Of a stretch of 7,328 nt of DNA, positions 1 to 6,297 are shown piece by piece (within the stretch, counting starts at the first letter, position 1; the number at the start of each line of letters is the position of its first letter). Below the pieces are notes generated by a model. That model worked only from the letters and a program-made list of their open reading frames with translations. It was not told the DNA's origin and made no database searches. The stretch is from Myxococcales bacterium (lineage in GTDB: Bacteria > Myxococcota > Myxococcia > Myxococcales > Anaeromyxobacteraceae): assembly GCA_021848865.1 (NCBI GenBank), contig JAJZTO010000136.1, forward strand, positions 1 through 7,328. Direction: 5' to 3'. Made by a program: the position numbers and the translations under genes.

Positions 1-227
1 ACCTTCTCGTCCGGGATGTCGATGGCGGTGATGCAGGTGCGCTCGGTGACCCGGGTGAACACCAGCGTCAGCGGCTCCCCCTTGCGGGCCTTCACCTCGC
101 GCGGCTCGAAGCCGGCGTCGGTGACCTTGATCTCCACCCTGCGGCCGGCGGCGGGGGCGTCGGCGGCGCGGGCGGGCGCAGCGGCGGCCAGGGCCAGGGC
201 GGCGAGGGGGAGGAGCAGCTTGTGCAT
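1..227 (-). CDS. Secreted cupredoxin-like protein, N-terminal part (3' end outside window)
   Basis: The visible part is 75 residues, starting at ATG 227-225 with a GGAG ribosome binding site 8 bases upstream. Residues 1-21 form a clear Sec signal peptide: basic start MHK, a Leu/Ala hydrophobic core, and an ARA-A cleavage site near residues 21-22. The mature part begins with a beta-strand pattern (VEIKVTDAGFEPREVKARKG, residues 31-50) followed by a strand reading LTLVFTR. This is the start of an EfeO-type/Cupredoxin_1 domain, in which a periplasmic beta-sandwich may bind copper or another metal. Cys65 (RTCITAI) fits the TC motif of small myxobacterial members of this family as I recall them. 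The usual C-terminal metal-ligand region lies beyond the window, so metal binding cannot be judged. It is co-directional with dnaE2 but 96 bases downstream, and there is no reason to link it to mutagenesis. Fold family is fairly sure; function is unknown. Confidence 0.8.
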   Translation of the reverse strand, partial: MHKLLLPLAALALAAAAPARAADAPAAGRRVEIKVTDAGFEPREVKARKGEPLTLVFTRVTERTCITAIDIPDEK

Positions 228-323
228 GGGGTGGTCTCCGTCGGCTGGGGCCTGGACCGATGATACCCGGTCCCGGTCCCGCGCGGGGGGCCGCGGTGGC
301 GGCGGGCGGCGGAGGGCTCCCCG

Positions 324-3300
324 TCAGCGGAAGGAGCGGGCCCGGTGCTCCACCGGCGGGGCCAGGTCGAGGGGGGCGAGGGACCGGACCCGGAGGTTCA
401 CCGCCGCCCCGCTGCGCTCCACCCGGCCCGCCGCCTGGAGGAAGCTCTCGGTCCGGACCAGCACCCGGTGGCGCTCGTAGACGTCGGGCATCACCACCAG
501 GTTGGCGATCCCGGTCTCGTCCTCCAGGCTCACGAAGACGATGCCCGCCGCCGTCTCCGGGCGCTGCCGGACGATGACCATCCCGGCCACCTCCGCCCAC
601 GCCCGGTCGGGGAGCCGCTGCAGCTCCCGCGCCGTGCGCACCCGGCGGGTGGCCAGCTGCGGCCGCAGGAGCGACATGGGGTGCGCCCGCTCCGAGAGGC
701 CGGTGGCGGCGAAGTCGGCCGCCACCTCCTCGGCGGCGCTGGCCTCCGGGAGCCCGGGCTCGGGTTCCGGGCTCTCCAGGCCGGCGAAGAGGTCGCCGGT
801 GCCGCCGGGCACGGCGCCGAGCGCCCGCCAGGCCGCCCGCCGTCGCGAGGGCTCGAGGCTCCGGAGCGCGCCCGCCCCGGCGAGCTTCGCCAGCCGGGGC
901 CGCGAGAGCCCGGCGCGCCGCGCCAGGTCGGCCACCGACCGGAAGGGCCCCTCGCGCCGCGCCGCCGCCACCGCCTCGGCCGCCGCCCGCGGCAGCCCGC
1001 GCACCTGGGAGAGGCCGAGCCGCAGCGCGGGGCGATCGCCGGCGGCCGCCGCCCGCCCCTCCTCCGGTCCCTCCAGCCCGCACTCGACGCCGCTCCACTG
1101 CACGTCCACGCCCCGCACCTCGACGCCGTGGCGCTTGGCGTCCTCCACCAGCGTGTGGGGGGCGTAGAAGCCCATGGGCTGGCTGTCCACGAGGGCGCAG
1201 GCGAAGGCCGCCGGGTGGTAGCGCTTCAGCCAGGCCGAGGCGTAGACCAGCAAGGCGAAGGAGGCGGCGTGCGACTCGGGGAAGCCGTAGCCCGAGAAGC
1301 CGAGCAGCTGCCGGAAGATGGCCTCGGCGTCCTCCCGCCCGATGGCGCGCGCCGCCATCCCGGCGACCAGCCGGGCCTTCATCGCCGCCAGCTTCTCGTG
1401 GGAGCGCTTGTGGGTCATCACCCGGCGCAGCTCGTCCGCCTCGCCCGGCGTGAAGCCGGCGGCCACCACCGCCAGCCGCATGGCCTGCTCCTGGAAGAGC
1501 GGGATCCCCAGGGTGCGCGCCAGCACCGGGGCCAGCGGCGGGTACGGGGTGCGCACCGCCTCCAGCCCGTCCCGCCGGCGCAGGAAGGGATGGACCATGC
1601 CGCCCTGGATGGGTCCGGGCCGGATGATGGCCACCGAGATCACCAGGTCGTAGAAGCAGCGGGGCTTCAGGCGCGGCAGCATCGACATCTGGGCCCGCGA
1701 CTCGATCTGGAAGACGCCGATGGTGTCGGCCTGGCAGGCCATGTCGTAGACCGCCGGGTCCTCGGCCGGGATCTCCGCCAGCGAGGAGGGATGGGGCACG
1801 GGGGTCGGCAGCGCCGGCGCCGGCCGGTGGCGCGCCAGCAGCCGCAGGCAGCGCGACAGGGCGGTGAGCATCCCCAGCCCCAGCAGGTCCACCTTGAGGA
1901 GGCCCAGCTCGGCGACGTCGTCCTTGTCCCACTGGACGACGGTGCGGCCCGGCATGGCGGCCGGCTCCAGCGCCGCCGTCTCCACCAGCGGCCGCCGGGT
2001 GATGAGGAAGCCGCCCACGTGGATGGAGAGGTGGCGCGGGAAGCCCTGCAGCTCCCGGGCGAGCCGCAGCGTCTCCTTCACCGCCGGCGAGGGCTCGATC
2101 CCCGCCTGCGCCAGGAAGGCCGCGTCCACCCCGTCGAGCCGCTCGTGGCTCCCCAGGAGCCGGGTCATCCGCTCCACCTGGCCGGGCGAGAGGCCGAGCG
2201 CCTTGCCCACGTCGCGGAGGGCGGAGCGGCCGCGGTAGGAGATGACCTCGCACACCATGCCGGCGTGGGCGCGCCCGTACCGCTGGTAGACGTACTGCAG
2301 CACCTCCTCGCGCCGCTCGTGCTCGAAGTCCACGTCGATGTCGGGCGGCTCGCCCCGCTCGGCCGAGAGGAAGCGCTCGAAGAGCAACCCCATGCGCACC
2401 GGGTCGATGGAGGTGATGCCCAGCGCGTAGCAGATCGCCGAGTTGGCGGCGCTGCCGCGCCCCTGGCAGAGGATGCCCCGCTCCCGGGCGAAGCGGACGA
2501 TGTCCCAGACGGTGAGGAAGTAGCTCGCGTAGCCCAGCTCCTCCACCAGGGCCAGCTCCTTCTCCAGCTGCCGCTCCACCTCGGCGGGCGGCGGCCCGTG
2601 CCAGCGCCAGCGCGCCCCCTCGCGGACCAGCTCGCGCAGCAGCTCCATCCCGGTCCGCGGCCGGGTGCGGAGGGAGGTGGGGAGGGGGTCGTCCTCACCC
2701 TCGGTCGCGGCCGGGGTCGCGGTCGGATCGGTGCTCCCGATGGAGCTGGGCCATGCCGGCGCCGGTGCCGGCGAGCGCAGGTCCAGCCGGAGGAGGCCGG
2801 ACCGGAGCGAGTGGGGGGCATGGGGGGGCGCAAGCGCCCCCCCCTCTCCAAAGATCGGGGGCAGCGGGTGCTCGCCGCGGATCTCGTCCATCCGGAAGCG
2901 GCACTCGTCGGCGATGGCCGCGGCCGCCTCCAGCCCCTCCGGGAAGTCGGCCCAGAGCCTGGCCATCTCCTCCGGCCCCTTCAGCGTCCGCTCGGCGTTG
3001 GGAAAGAGCCGCCGCCCGGCCCGGGCCACCGTCACCCCCATGCGGACGCAGGCCAGCACGTCCTGCAGCGGCTGGCGGTGCCGGTCGTGGGTGTGGACGT
3101 CGTTCACCACGGCCACCGGGAGGGCGAGCCGCCGGCCCACGCTCCGCGCCGCCGCCAGCCGCGCCTCCTCGCCGGCCACCCGGTGGCGCGCCACCGCCAG
3201 CGCCGCCCGGCCGCCGAAGGCCTCGCGCAGCCGCGCCGCCGCCTCGCCGTCGGCGCCGGGGTAGAGCGCGAAGAGCCCGCGGCTCCAGCCGGCCAGGAGC

Positions 3301-3689
3301 GGCCAGGACAGGTCCACCGCCTCGCGCCGCGGCGGCGGCTCGTCCGGCTCCGGCCCCGGCCCCGGCGCGAGCGGGCCGCCGCAGTGGGCCTCGGTGACCA
3401 GCCGGCACAGGTTGGCGTACCCCTCCCGGTCCTGGGCCAGGAGCACCACCGGCGCGGCGCCGACCTCGGAGAGCCCGGCCACCGTCAGCTCCGCGCCGAC
3501 CAGCAGCGGCAGGCCGCGCCGCCGGGCCTGGGCGTGGGCCCGCACCACGCCGTAGAGGCCGTGCCGGTCGGCCAGGGCCAGCGCCGAGAGCCCCAGGTCG
3601 GCCGCCCGGTCCACCAGCTCCTCGGGCTGGCTCGCCCCCACCAGGAAGGAGAAGCTCGACTTGCAGCGCAGCTCGGCGTACCGGGGCAT
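324..3689 (-). CDS. dnaE2: Error-prone DNA polymerase DnaE2 (C-family, translesion synthesis)
   Basis: This 1121-residue protein is the catalytic subunit of the ImuA-ImuB-DnaE2 mutasome, which extends DNA past lesions after SOS induction. An N-terminal PHP domain (about 1-270) opens with YAELRCKSSFSFLVGAS; the HxH metal ligands of an active PHP domain are replaced by R8-C9-K10, so proofreading is not expected, as is usual in DnaE2. The palm contains CQGRGSAANSA (408-418) and PPDIDVDF (448-455), with catalytic D450 and D452; the third acid is D601 in KVDLLGLG. Fingers motifs include IRPGPIQGGMVHPF (689-702) and GFSGYGFPESHA (797-808). A helix-hairpin-helix region lies near 910-945 and an OB-fold near 1031-1107. 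The ATG at 3689 is chosen because MPRYAEL matches the family N-terminus; a longer frame to 3821 would run into imuB. It begins 11 bases after the imuB stop with only a weak ribosome site, suggesting coupling. Residues 278-345 are a low-complexity insertion unusual for the family. Confidence 0.96.
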   Translation of the reverse strand: MPRYAELRCKSSFSFLVGASQPEELVDRAADLGLSALALADRHGLYGVVRAHAQARRRGLPLLVGAELTVAGLSEVGAAPVVLLAQDREGYANLCRLVTEAHCGGPLAPGPGPEPDEPPPRREAVDLSWPLLAGWSRGLFALYPGADGEAAARLREAFGGRAALAVARHRVAGEEARLAAARSVGRRLALPVAVVNDVHTHDRHRQPLQDVLACVRMGVTVARAGRRLFPNAERTLKGPEEMARLWADFPEGLEAAAAIADECRFRMDEIRGEHPLPPIFGEGGALAPPHAPHSLRSGLLRLDLRSPAPAPAWPSSIGSTDPTATPAATEGEDDPLPTSLRTRPRTGMELLRELVREGARWRWHGPPPAEVERQLEKELALVEELGYASYFLTVWDIVRFARERGILCQGRGSAANSAICYALGITSIDPVRMGLLFERFLSAERGEPPDIDVDFEHERREEVLQYVYQRYGRAHAGMVCEVISYRGRSALRDVGKALGLSPGQVERMTRLLGSHERLDGVDAAFLAQAGIEPSPAVKETLRLARELQGFPRHLSIHVGGFLITRRPLVETAALEPAAMPGRTVVQWDKDDVAELGLLKVDLLGLGMLTALSRCLRLLARHRPAPALPTPVPHPSSLAEIPAEDPAVYDMACQADTIGVFQIESRAQMSMLPRLKPRCFYDLVISVAIIRPGPIQGGMVHPFLRRRDGLEAVRTPYPPLAPVLARTLGIPLFQEQAMRLAVVAAGFTPGEADELRRVMTHKRSHEKLAAMKARLVAGMAARAIGREDAEAIFRQLLGFSGYGFPESHAASFALLVYASAWLKRYHPAAFACALVDSQPMGFYAPHTLVEDAKRHGVEVRGVDVQWSGVECGLEGPEEGRAAAAGDRPALRLGLSQVRGLPRAAAEAVAAARREGPFRSVADLARRAGLSRPRLAKLAGAGALRSLEPSRRRAAWRALGAVPGGTGDLFAGLESPEPEPGLPEASAAEEVAADFAATGLSERAHPMSLLRPQLATRRVRTARELQRLPDRAWAEVAGMVIVRQRPETAAGIVFVSLEDETGIANLVVMPDVYERHRVLVRTESFLQAAGRVERSGAAVNLRVRSLAPLDLAPPVEHRARSFR
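2822..2843. repeat. Perfect GC-rich hairpin inside dnaE2
   Basis: A perfect 10-base inverted repeat (arm GGGGGGGCGC, 2822-2831; complementary arm 2834-2843) surrounds an AA loop. It lies within the coding frame of dnaE2 and encodes residues 283-290 (GGALAPPH). It falls in the extra low-complexity segment (about 2655-2858) between the PHP domain and the polymerase core. Its GGGGGCGCA...GCCCCC core resembles the palindromes at 6171-6232, suggesting one repeat family; that link is inference. Confidence 0.7.
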
Positions 3690-3700
3690 GGCGGTCCCGC

Positions 3701-5398
3701 TCAGTCGAAGAAGCCGTGGAGCCAGAGCCGCCCGTCGGTCCCGTCCCGGTAGACCCAGCAGGCGCCCAGCCCCTCGAGCAGCGCCCGGTGGTAGTCCCGG
3801 GCGAAGGGCTCGGTCCACCACTCGCCGGCGAGCCGCTCCGGCGGGGAGAGGGCCAGCACCCGGTGCGTCCGGCCCTGGCAGCGGACGGCCGCCAGCCGGC
3901 CCCCCTCCCCCAGCGCCACCAGCGCCACCGGCGACGCCAGCAGGCGCGTGGGCCGCGGCAGCTCCGCGGCGGGGGGGCTGGCCGGCTCCTCGCCGGGAGG
4001 GAGCCTCGCCGCTCCCTCGCCCGCGAGCGAGGTGGTGGAGGCCGCTCGCCCCCTGCCCCGCCGGAGCGGGGGAGCGGGGGCGGCCCCCCTCGCCCCGGGC
4101 GCGCGCGGCACCGTCCGCTTCCCCTTCCGCCCCTCCTTCCCCGCGAACGGTCCGGTCCGGTAGGCCGCCTCCGGCCGGTGGCGGTCGGCGGGGGCGGCGG
4201 CGAAGGCCGCGCCCTCCCCGAGCCGGGCCGCGAGGCGCGCCAGCACCGTCTCCAGCGCCCGCAGCTGCTCGGGCCGCTCGCCGAGGCCGAGCTGCTCCGG
4301 TGGCGCCGGGGCCGCCTCTCCCACCGCCAGCCGGAGCCCCGCCACCGGCGCCTCCAGCCGCAGCGCGAGGAGCCGCTCCCGCAGCACCAGCAGCCAGGCC
4401 GAGGCGGCGGCGCCGGGCCGGGCCAGCGGGACCGCGAGCCGGGCCTCGCCCCGCGGGTCGAGCCGCAGCGCCAGGTCGAGCCGGGTCGCCCCCAGCCCGC
4501 GCCCGGCCAGCCGGGCCGCGGCCCGGTCGGCCACCCGCTTCAGGGCGAAGAGCAGCGGCTCGGCGCTGTCCACCGGCGACTCGAGGTCGAAGGACTCCTC
4601 CGGCAGCCGCAGCGGCTCCCAGGGCGCGAGCGGGGCCGGATCCTCCCCGCGCGAGAGGCCGAGGAGCAGCCCGGCGAAGAGGCCGAAGCGGTGGGCCAGC
4701 GTCTCCGGCGGCAGCCGCGCCAGCGCCCCCACCTCGACGATGCCCAGGCCGGCGAGCTGCGCCGCCAGGTCGGGCGGGATCCCGGGCAGCGCCGCGAGCG
4801 GCAGGGGCGCCAGCGCCGCCGCCGTCTCCCCCGGCGGGACCGGGCGGGCCCCGCCGCGGCCGTGGCGGGCCAGCGCGCGCGCCGGCCCCTTCCCGCTCGC
4901 CAGGGCGGCGCGGCAGCGGTAGCCCATCTCGCCCGCCAGGGCCAGGACCCGGCCGAGGAGCAGCGCCTCGGCCTCCTCCGGCGGGCTCCCCGGACGCGGG
5001 GCCGCCAGCCGGGCCGCCGAGGCGTCGAGCAGCAGGGCGTCGGGCGGCGCCAGCTCGACGGCGGGCACGAGGCCGAGCAGCGCCTCGGCCAGCGCCTCCA
5101 GCGCCTCCCGATCGGCCGCCGCGTCGAGCGGGGCCAGCTCCAGCCCGGCGCAGGCCGCCTCGGCCTGCACCGCCGAGTCGCCCGGCCGGACCCCCTGGGC
5201 GCGGGCCGCCGGGTCGCAGGCCACCACCCGTCCCTCGTGCACCACCGCCAGGAGGCCCGGCGCCGCGCCGCGCTCCCCGCCCCGCGCCCGCCGCAGGCGC
5301 TGCAGCGGCAGGTCGGGGACGCAGAGCGCCAGCACCCGGGGCGAGCCCCGCGCCTCCCGCCCCGGCGCGGCGGGATCGACGGCCTGCTCAGGCGCCAC
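3701..5398 (-). CDS. imuB: ImuB, catalytically degenerate Y-family polymerase-like mutasome protein
   Basis: This 565-residue protein is related to DinB/UmuC but is expected to act as an adaptor between DnaE2, ImuA and the beta clamp rather than as a polymerase. The first strand reads VLALCVPDLPLQRL (22-35) in place of the active DxDxFFAxVE motif. The second acidic motif, normally SxDE, reads LLLDASAARL (122-131), so the glutamate is missing. A helix-hairpin-helix-like stretch follows (about 199-240, LPGIPPDLAAQLAGLG), then a little-finger-like domain (about 270-360). Q369-LGLG is a candidate degenerate clamp-binding motif. Residues 414-480 are a Pro/Ala/Gly/Arg-rich linker. The C-terminus (WWTEPFARDYHRALLEG...WLHGFFD, 527-565) is the typical ImuB tail. 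The start is GTG at 5398, supported by GGGAGG 6 bases upstream; a GTG at residue 22 is possible but poorly placed. It overlaps the imuA stop by 11 bases. Confidence 0.93.
   Translation of the reverse strand: MAPEQAVDPAAPGREARGSPRVLALCVPDLPLQRLRRARGGERGAAPGLLAVVHEGRVVACDPAARAQGVRPGDSAVQAEAACAGLELAPLDAAADREALEALAEALLGLVPAVELAPPDALLLDASAARLAAPRPGSPPEEAEALLLGRVLALAGEMGYRCRAALASGKGPARALARHGRGGARPVPPGETAAALAPLPLAALPGIPPDLAAQLAGLGIVEVGALARLPPETLAHRFGLFAGLLLGLSRGEDPAPLAPWEPLRLPEESFDLESPVDSAEPLLFALKRVADRAAARLAGRGLGATRLDLALRLDPRGEARLAVPLARPGAAASAWLLVLRERLLALRLEAPVAGLRLAVGEAAPAPPEQLGLGERPEQLRALETVLARLAARLGEGAAFAAAPADRHRPEAAYRTGPFAGKEGRKGKRTVPRAPGARGAAPAPPLRRGRGRAASTTSLAGEGAARLPPGEEPASPPAAELPRPTRLLASPVALVALGEGGRLAAVRCQGRTHRVLALSPPERLAGEWWTEPFARDYHRALLEGLGACWVYRDGTDGRLWLHGFFD
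4015..4089. repeat. Cluster of GC-rich inverted repeats inside the imuB linker
   Basis: Three small inverted repeats lie close together in the DNA encoding the imuB linker. They are CCTCGC/GCGAGG (4015-4020 and 4027-4032), CCCCGC/GCGGGG (4056-4061 and 4066-4071, loop CGGA), and a GGGGGC/GCCCCC palindrome around 4076-4088. In such GC-rich DNA single short repeats can arise by chance. The clustering, the low-complexity peptide they encode and the similarity to the palindromes at 2822-2843 and 6171-6232 make a mobile or expanding repeat plausible. The ends of any element are not visible. Confidence 0.4.
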
Positions 5399-6053
5399 GG
5401 CCCGCCTCCCGCTCCGGCCCGGGCGCGCTCCGCGCGAACTCGCGCCGCACCACCGGGCGCCCCTCCGGGCAGGCCACCGCCAGCCGGACCGCGGCCGGCA
5501 CGCGCCACGCCGCCGGCGCCCCGGACCACGGGGGCGCCAGCCACAGCCCCACCGTCCCGCCCTTCTCCGCCGCGGCCACGAGCCGCCGCACCATCGCCTC
5601 GGGGCCGGCCTCCCCGGGGCGGCGCGCCGGTGGCAGCGACACGTCGACGGCCACCACCTCGAAGGCCCCGCTCCCCAGCAGCGCCTCGGCCGACCAGAGC
5701 GCCTCGCGCGGGGCGCCCGGCGGCGGCCGCACGATGAGCAGCCGCGCCAGGTCCACGCCCAGCGCCGCGGCGGCCGGCGGGTAGAGCTCGCCCCGCCCGT
5801 CCACGAAGGCCGCCAGCCCGGCCTCGCCCATCGCCCGGGCCATGGCGGCGAGGCAGAGCGCCGTCTTGCCGCTGCCCGGCTCGCCGGCGAGCTCGGAGAG
5901 CGCGCCCCGCGGGAAGCCGCCGCCGGGCAGGAGCCCGTCCACCTCGGCGAGGCCGGTGGCCTCGAAGGCGGCGTGGCGCGGGGGCCGCCGCTCGATGCGG
6001 CGGATCCGCTCCCGGAGCTCCTCGAGAAGCGCGCTGTGCGGTGCGGCCGACAT
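5388..6053 (-). CDS. imuA: ImuA, RecA-like accessory protein of the SOS mutasome
   Basis: This 221-residue protein is the first gene of the cassette. ImuA proteins are RecA/SulA-like and are needed with ImuB for DnaE2-dependent mutagenesis. An N-terminal helix (8-24, LLEELRERIRRIERRPP) precedes a RecA-type ATPase core. Walker A is GEPGSGKT (57-64), and the following helix and strand read LCLAAMARAMGEAGLAAFVDGRGELYP, closely paralleling RecA. A Walker B-like strand is FEVVAVD (131-137). RecA's catalytic glutamate (in FIDAEHALD) aligns with Arg87 in FVDGRGELY, so ATP may be bound but poorly hydrolysed. The protein is much shorter than RecA and lacks its C-terminal domain. The start at ATG 6053 follows the promoter directly; an upstream in-frame ATG lies inside the LexA box and is unlikely to be used. 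The Shine-Dalgarno match is weak (GGGG). A generic RecA-superfamily ATPase is the alternative reading, but position before imuB-dnaE2 supports ImuA. Confidence 0.9.
   Translation of the reverse strand: MSAAPHSALLEELRERIRRIERRPPRHAAFEATGLAEVDGLLPGGGFPRGALSELAGEPGSGKTALCLAAMARAMGEAGLAAFVDGRGELYPPAAAALGVDLARLLIVRPPPGAPREALWSAEALLGSGAFEVVAVDVSLPPARRPGEAGPEAMVRRLVAAAEKGGTVGLWLAPPWSGAPAAWRVPAAVRLAVACPEGRPVVRREFARSAPGPEREAGRGA
5405..5410 (-). promoter_or_regulatory. Ribosome binding site deciding the imuB GTG start
   Basis: On the minus strand GGGAGG lies 6 bases before GTG 5398-5396, inside the last codons of imuA. This is the strongest Shine-Dalgarno match in the cassette and supports the GTG as the imuB start. 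Ribosomes finishing imuA at 5388 would already be at this site, which fits translational coupling. Confidence 0.7.
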
Positions 6054-6066
6054 GGTACCCCGGACG

Positions 6067-6095
6067 ATTGAACTGCTCATCCGTTCAGATATCAA
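6067..6095 (-). promoter_or_regulatory. Sigma70-type promoter of the imuA-imuB-dnaE2 operon
   Basis: On the minus strand, TTGATA (6095-6090; 5 of 6 to the -35 consensus) is followed by a 17-base spacer and TTCAAT (6072-6067; 4 of 6 to the -10 consensus, with the first T, fourth and fifth A and last T kept). This AT-rich patch stands out from the surrounding sequence. Transcription would start near 6060, only about 7 bases before the imuA ATG at 6053. The spacer is filled by the LexA-like box. The promoter was identified by eye from consensus and spacing only. Confidence 0.65.
6073..6089 (+). promoter_or_regulatory. LexA (SOS) box overlapping the imuA promoter
   Basis: Read on the plus strand the site is CTGCTCATCCGTTCAGA. 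It fits the general CTG-N10-CAG form and matches 15 of 17 positions of the Myxococcus xanthus LexA consensus as I remember it (CTRHAMRYBYGTTCAGS), including the whole GTTCAG half. It occupies the spacer between -35 and -10, so bound LexA should block RNA polymerase. This predicts that the cassette is repressed until DNA damage triggers LexA cleavage, as is known for imuA-imuB-dnaE2 operons in other bacteria. Confidence 0.75.
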
Positions 6096-6170
6096 GCCGG
6101 TCCGACAGCCGGCGGATCTCGCTGGGGAATCGGCGCGGCCCCGCCCGCCACGGGGCACCGCCGGCGGGGC

Positions 6171-6235
6171 GGGGGCGCAGCCCCCGTTCGAACGGGGTGG
6201 GGCCCCAGCGAAGCTGGGAGGGGCGCAGCCCCCGT
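6171..6235. repeat. REP-like tandem palindromes in the trx-imuA spacer
   Basis: Five perfect inverted repeats are packed into 65 bases: GGGGGC-GCA-GCCCCC (6171-6185), CCCCGTTCGAACGGGG (6182-6197), TGGGGCCCCA (6198-6207), CCCAGC-GAA-GCTGGG (6204-6218) and GGGGC-GCA-GCCCC (6220-6232). The 16-base unit GGGGCGCAGCCCCCGT occurs twice, at 6172-6187 and 6220-6235, 48 bases apart. This resembles REP/BIME-type intergenic repeats. It lies between the thioredoxin terminator and the SOS promoter. Whether it is a dispersed genomic family cannot be seen from one window. Confidence 0.65.
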
Positions 6236-6236
6236 G

Positions 6237-6268
6237 AAAAGAAGAAGGGCGCGCCCGTCGGCGCGCCC
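6237..6268 (-). terminator. Rho-independent terminator of the thioredoxin gene
   Basis: On the minus strand a perfect 9-base stem (GGGCGCGCC and GGCGCGCCC at 6247-6255 and 6260-6268, loop of 4) is followed directly by TTCTTCTTTTC (6246-6236). It begins 29 bases after the trx stop. The pyrimidine run is the only such tract nearby. It should end the thioredoxin transcript and keep read-through from entering the SOS operon. Confidence 0.8.
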
Positions 6269-6297
6269 CCCGGAGGCCCGGATGCCCTCGGCCCGCG

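Noticed and set aside
260..265. TATCAT on the minus strand upstream of the cupredoxin gene as a -10 box
   Set aside because: No -35-like sequence lies at a suitable distance, so a promoter cannot be supported from this hexamer alone.
345..3752. A 1135-residue open frame on the plus strand, antisense to dnaE2
   Set aside because: It is the mirror of a strongly supported DnaE2 gene. Its translation is rich in His, Arg, Gly, Pro and Gln with no domain, which is the usual shadow in very GC-rich DNA where stop codons are rare.
3690..3821. A longer N-terminus for DnaE2 starting at 3821
   Set aside because: The extra 44 residues overlap the conserved C-terminus of ImuB and have no counterpart in DnaE2, whose conserved start is MPRYAEL at 3689.
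3661..5784. Long plus-strand open frames (about 670-710 residues) antisense to imuB and imuA
   Set aside because: Their translations are Pro/Ala/Arg/Gly-rich low complexity without motifs, while the opposite strand encodes conserved ImuB and ImuA.
6054..6158. A longer N-terminus for ImuA starting at 6158 or at the ATG inside the LexA box
   Set aside because: It would place the promoter and operator inside the coding region, and the added residues show no family resemblance.
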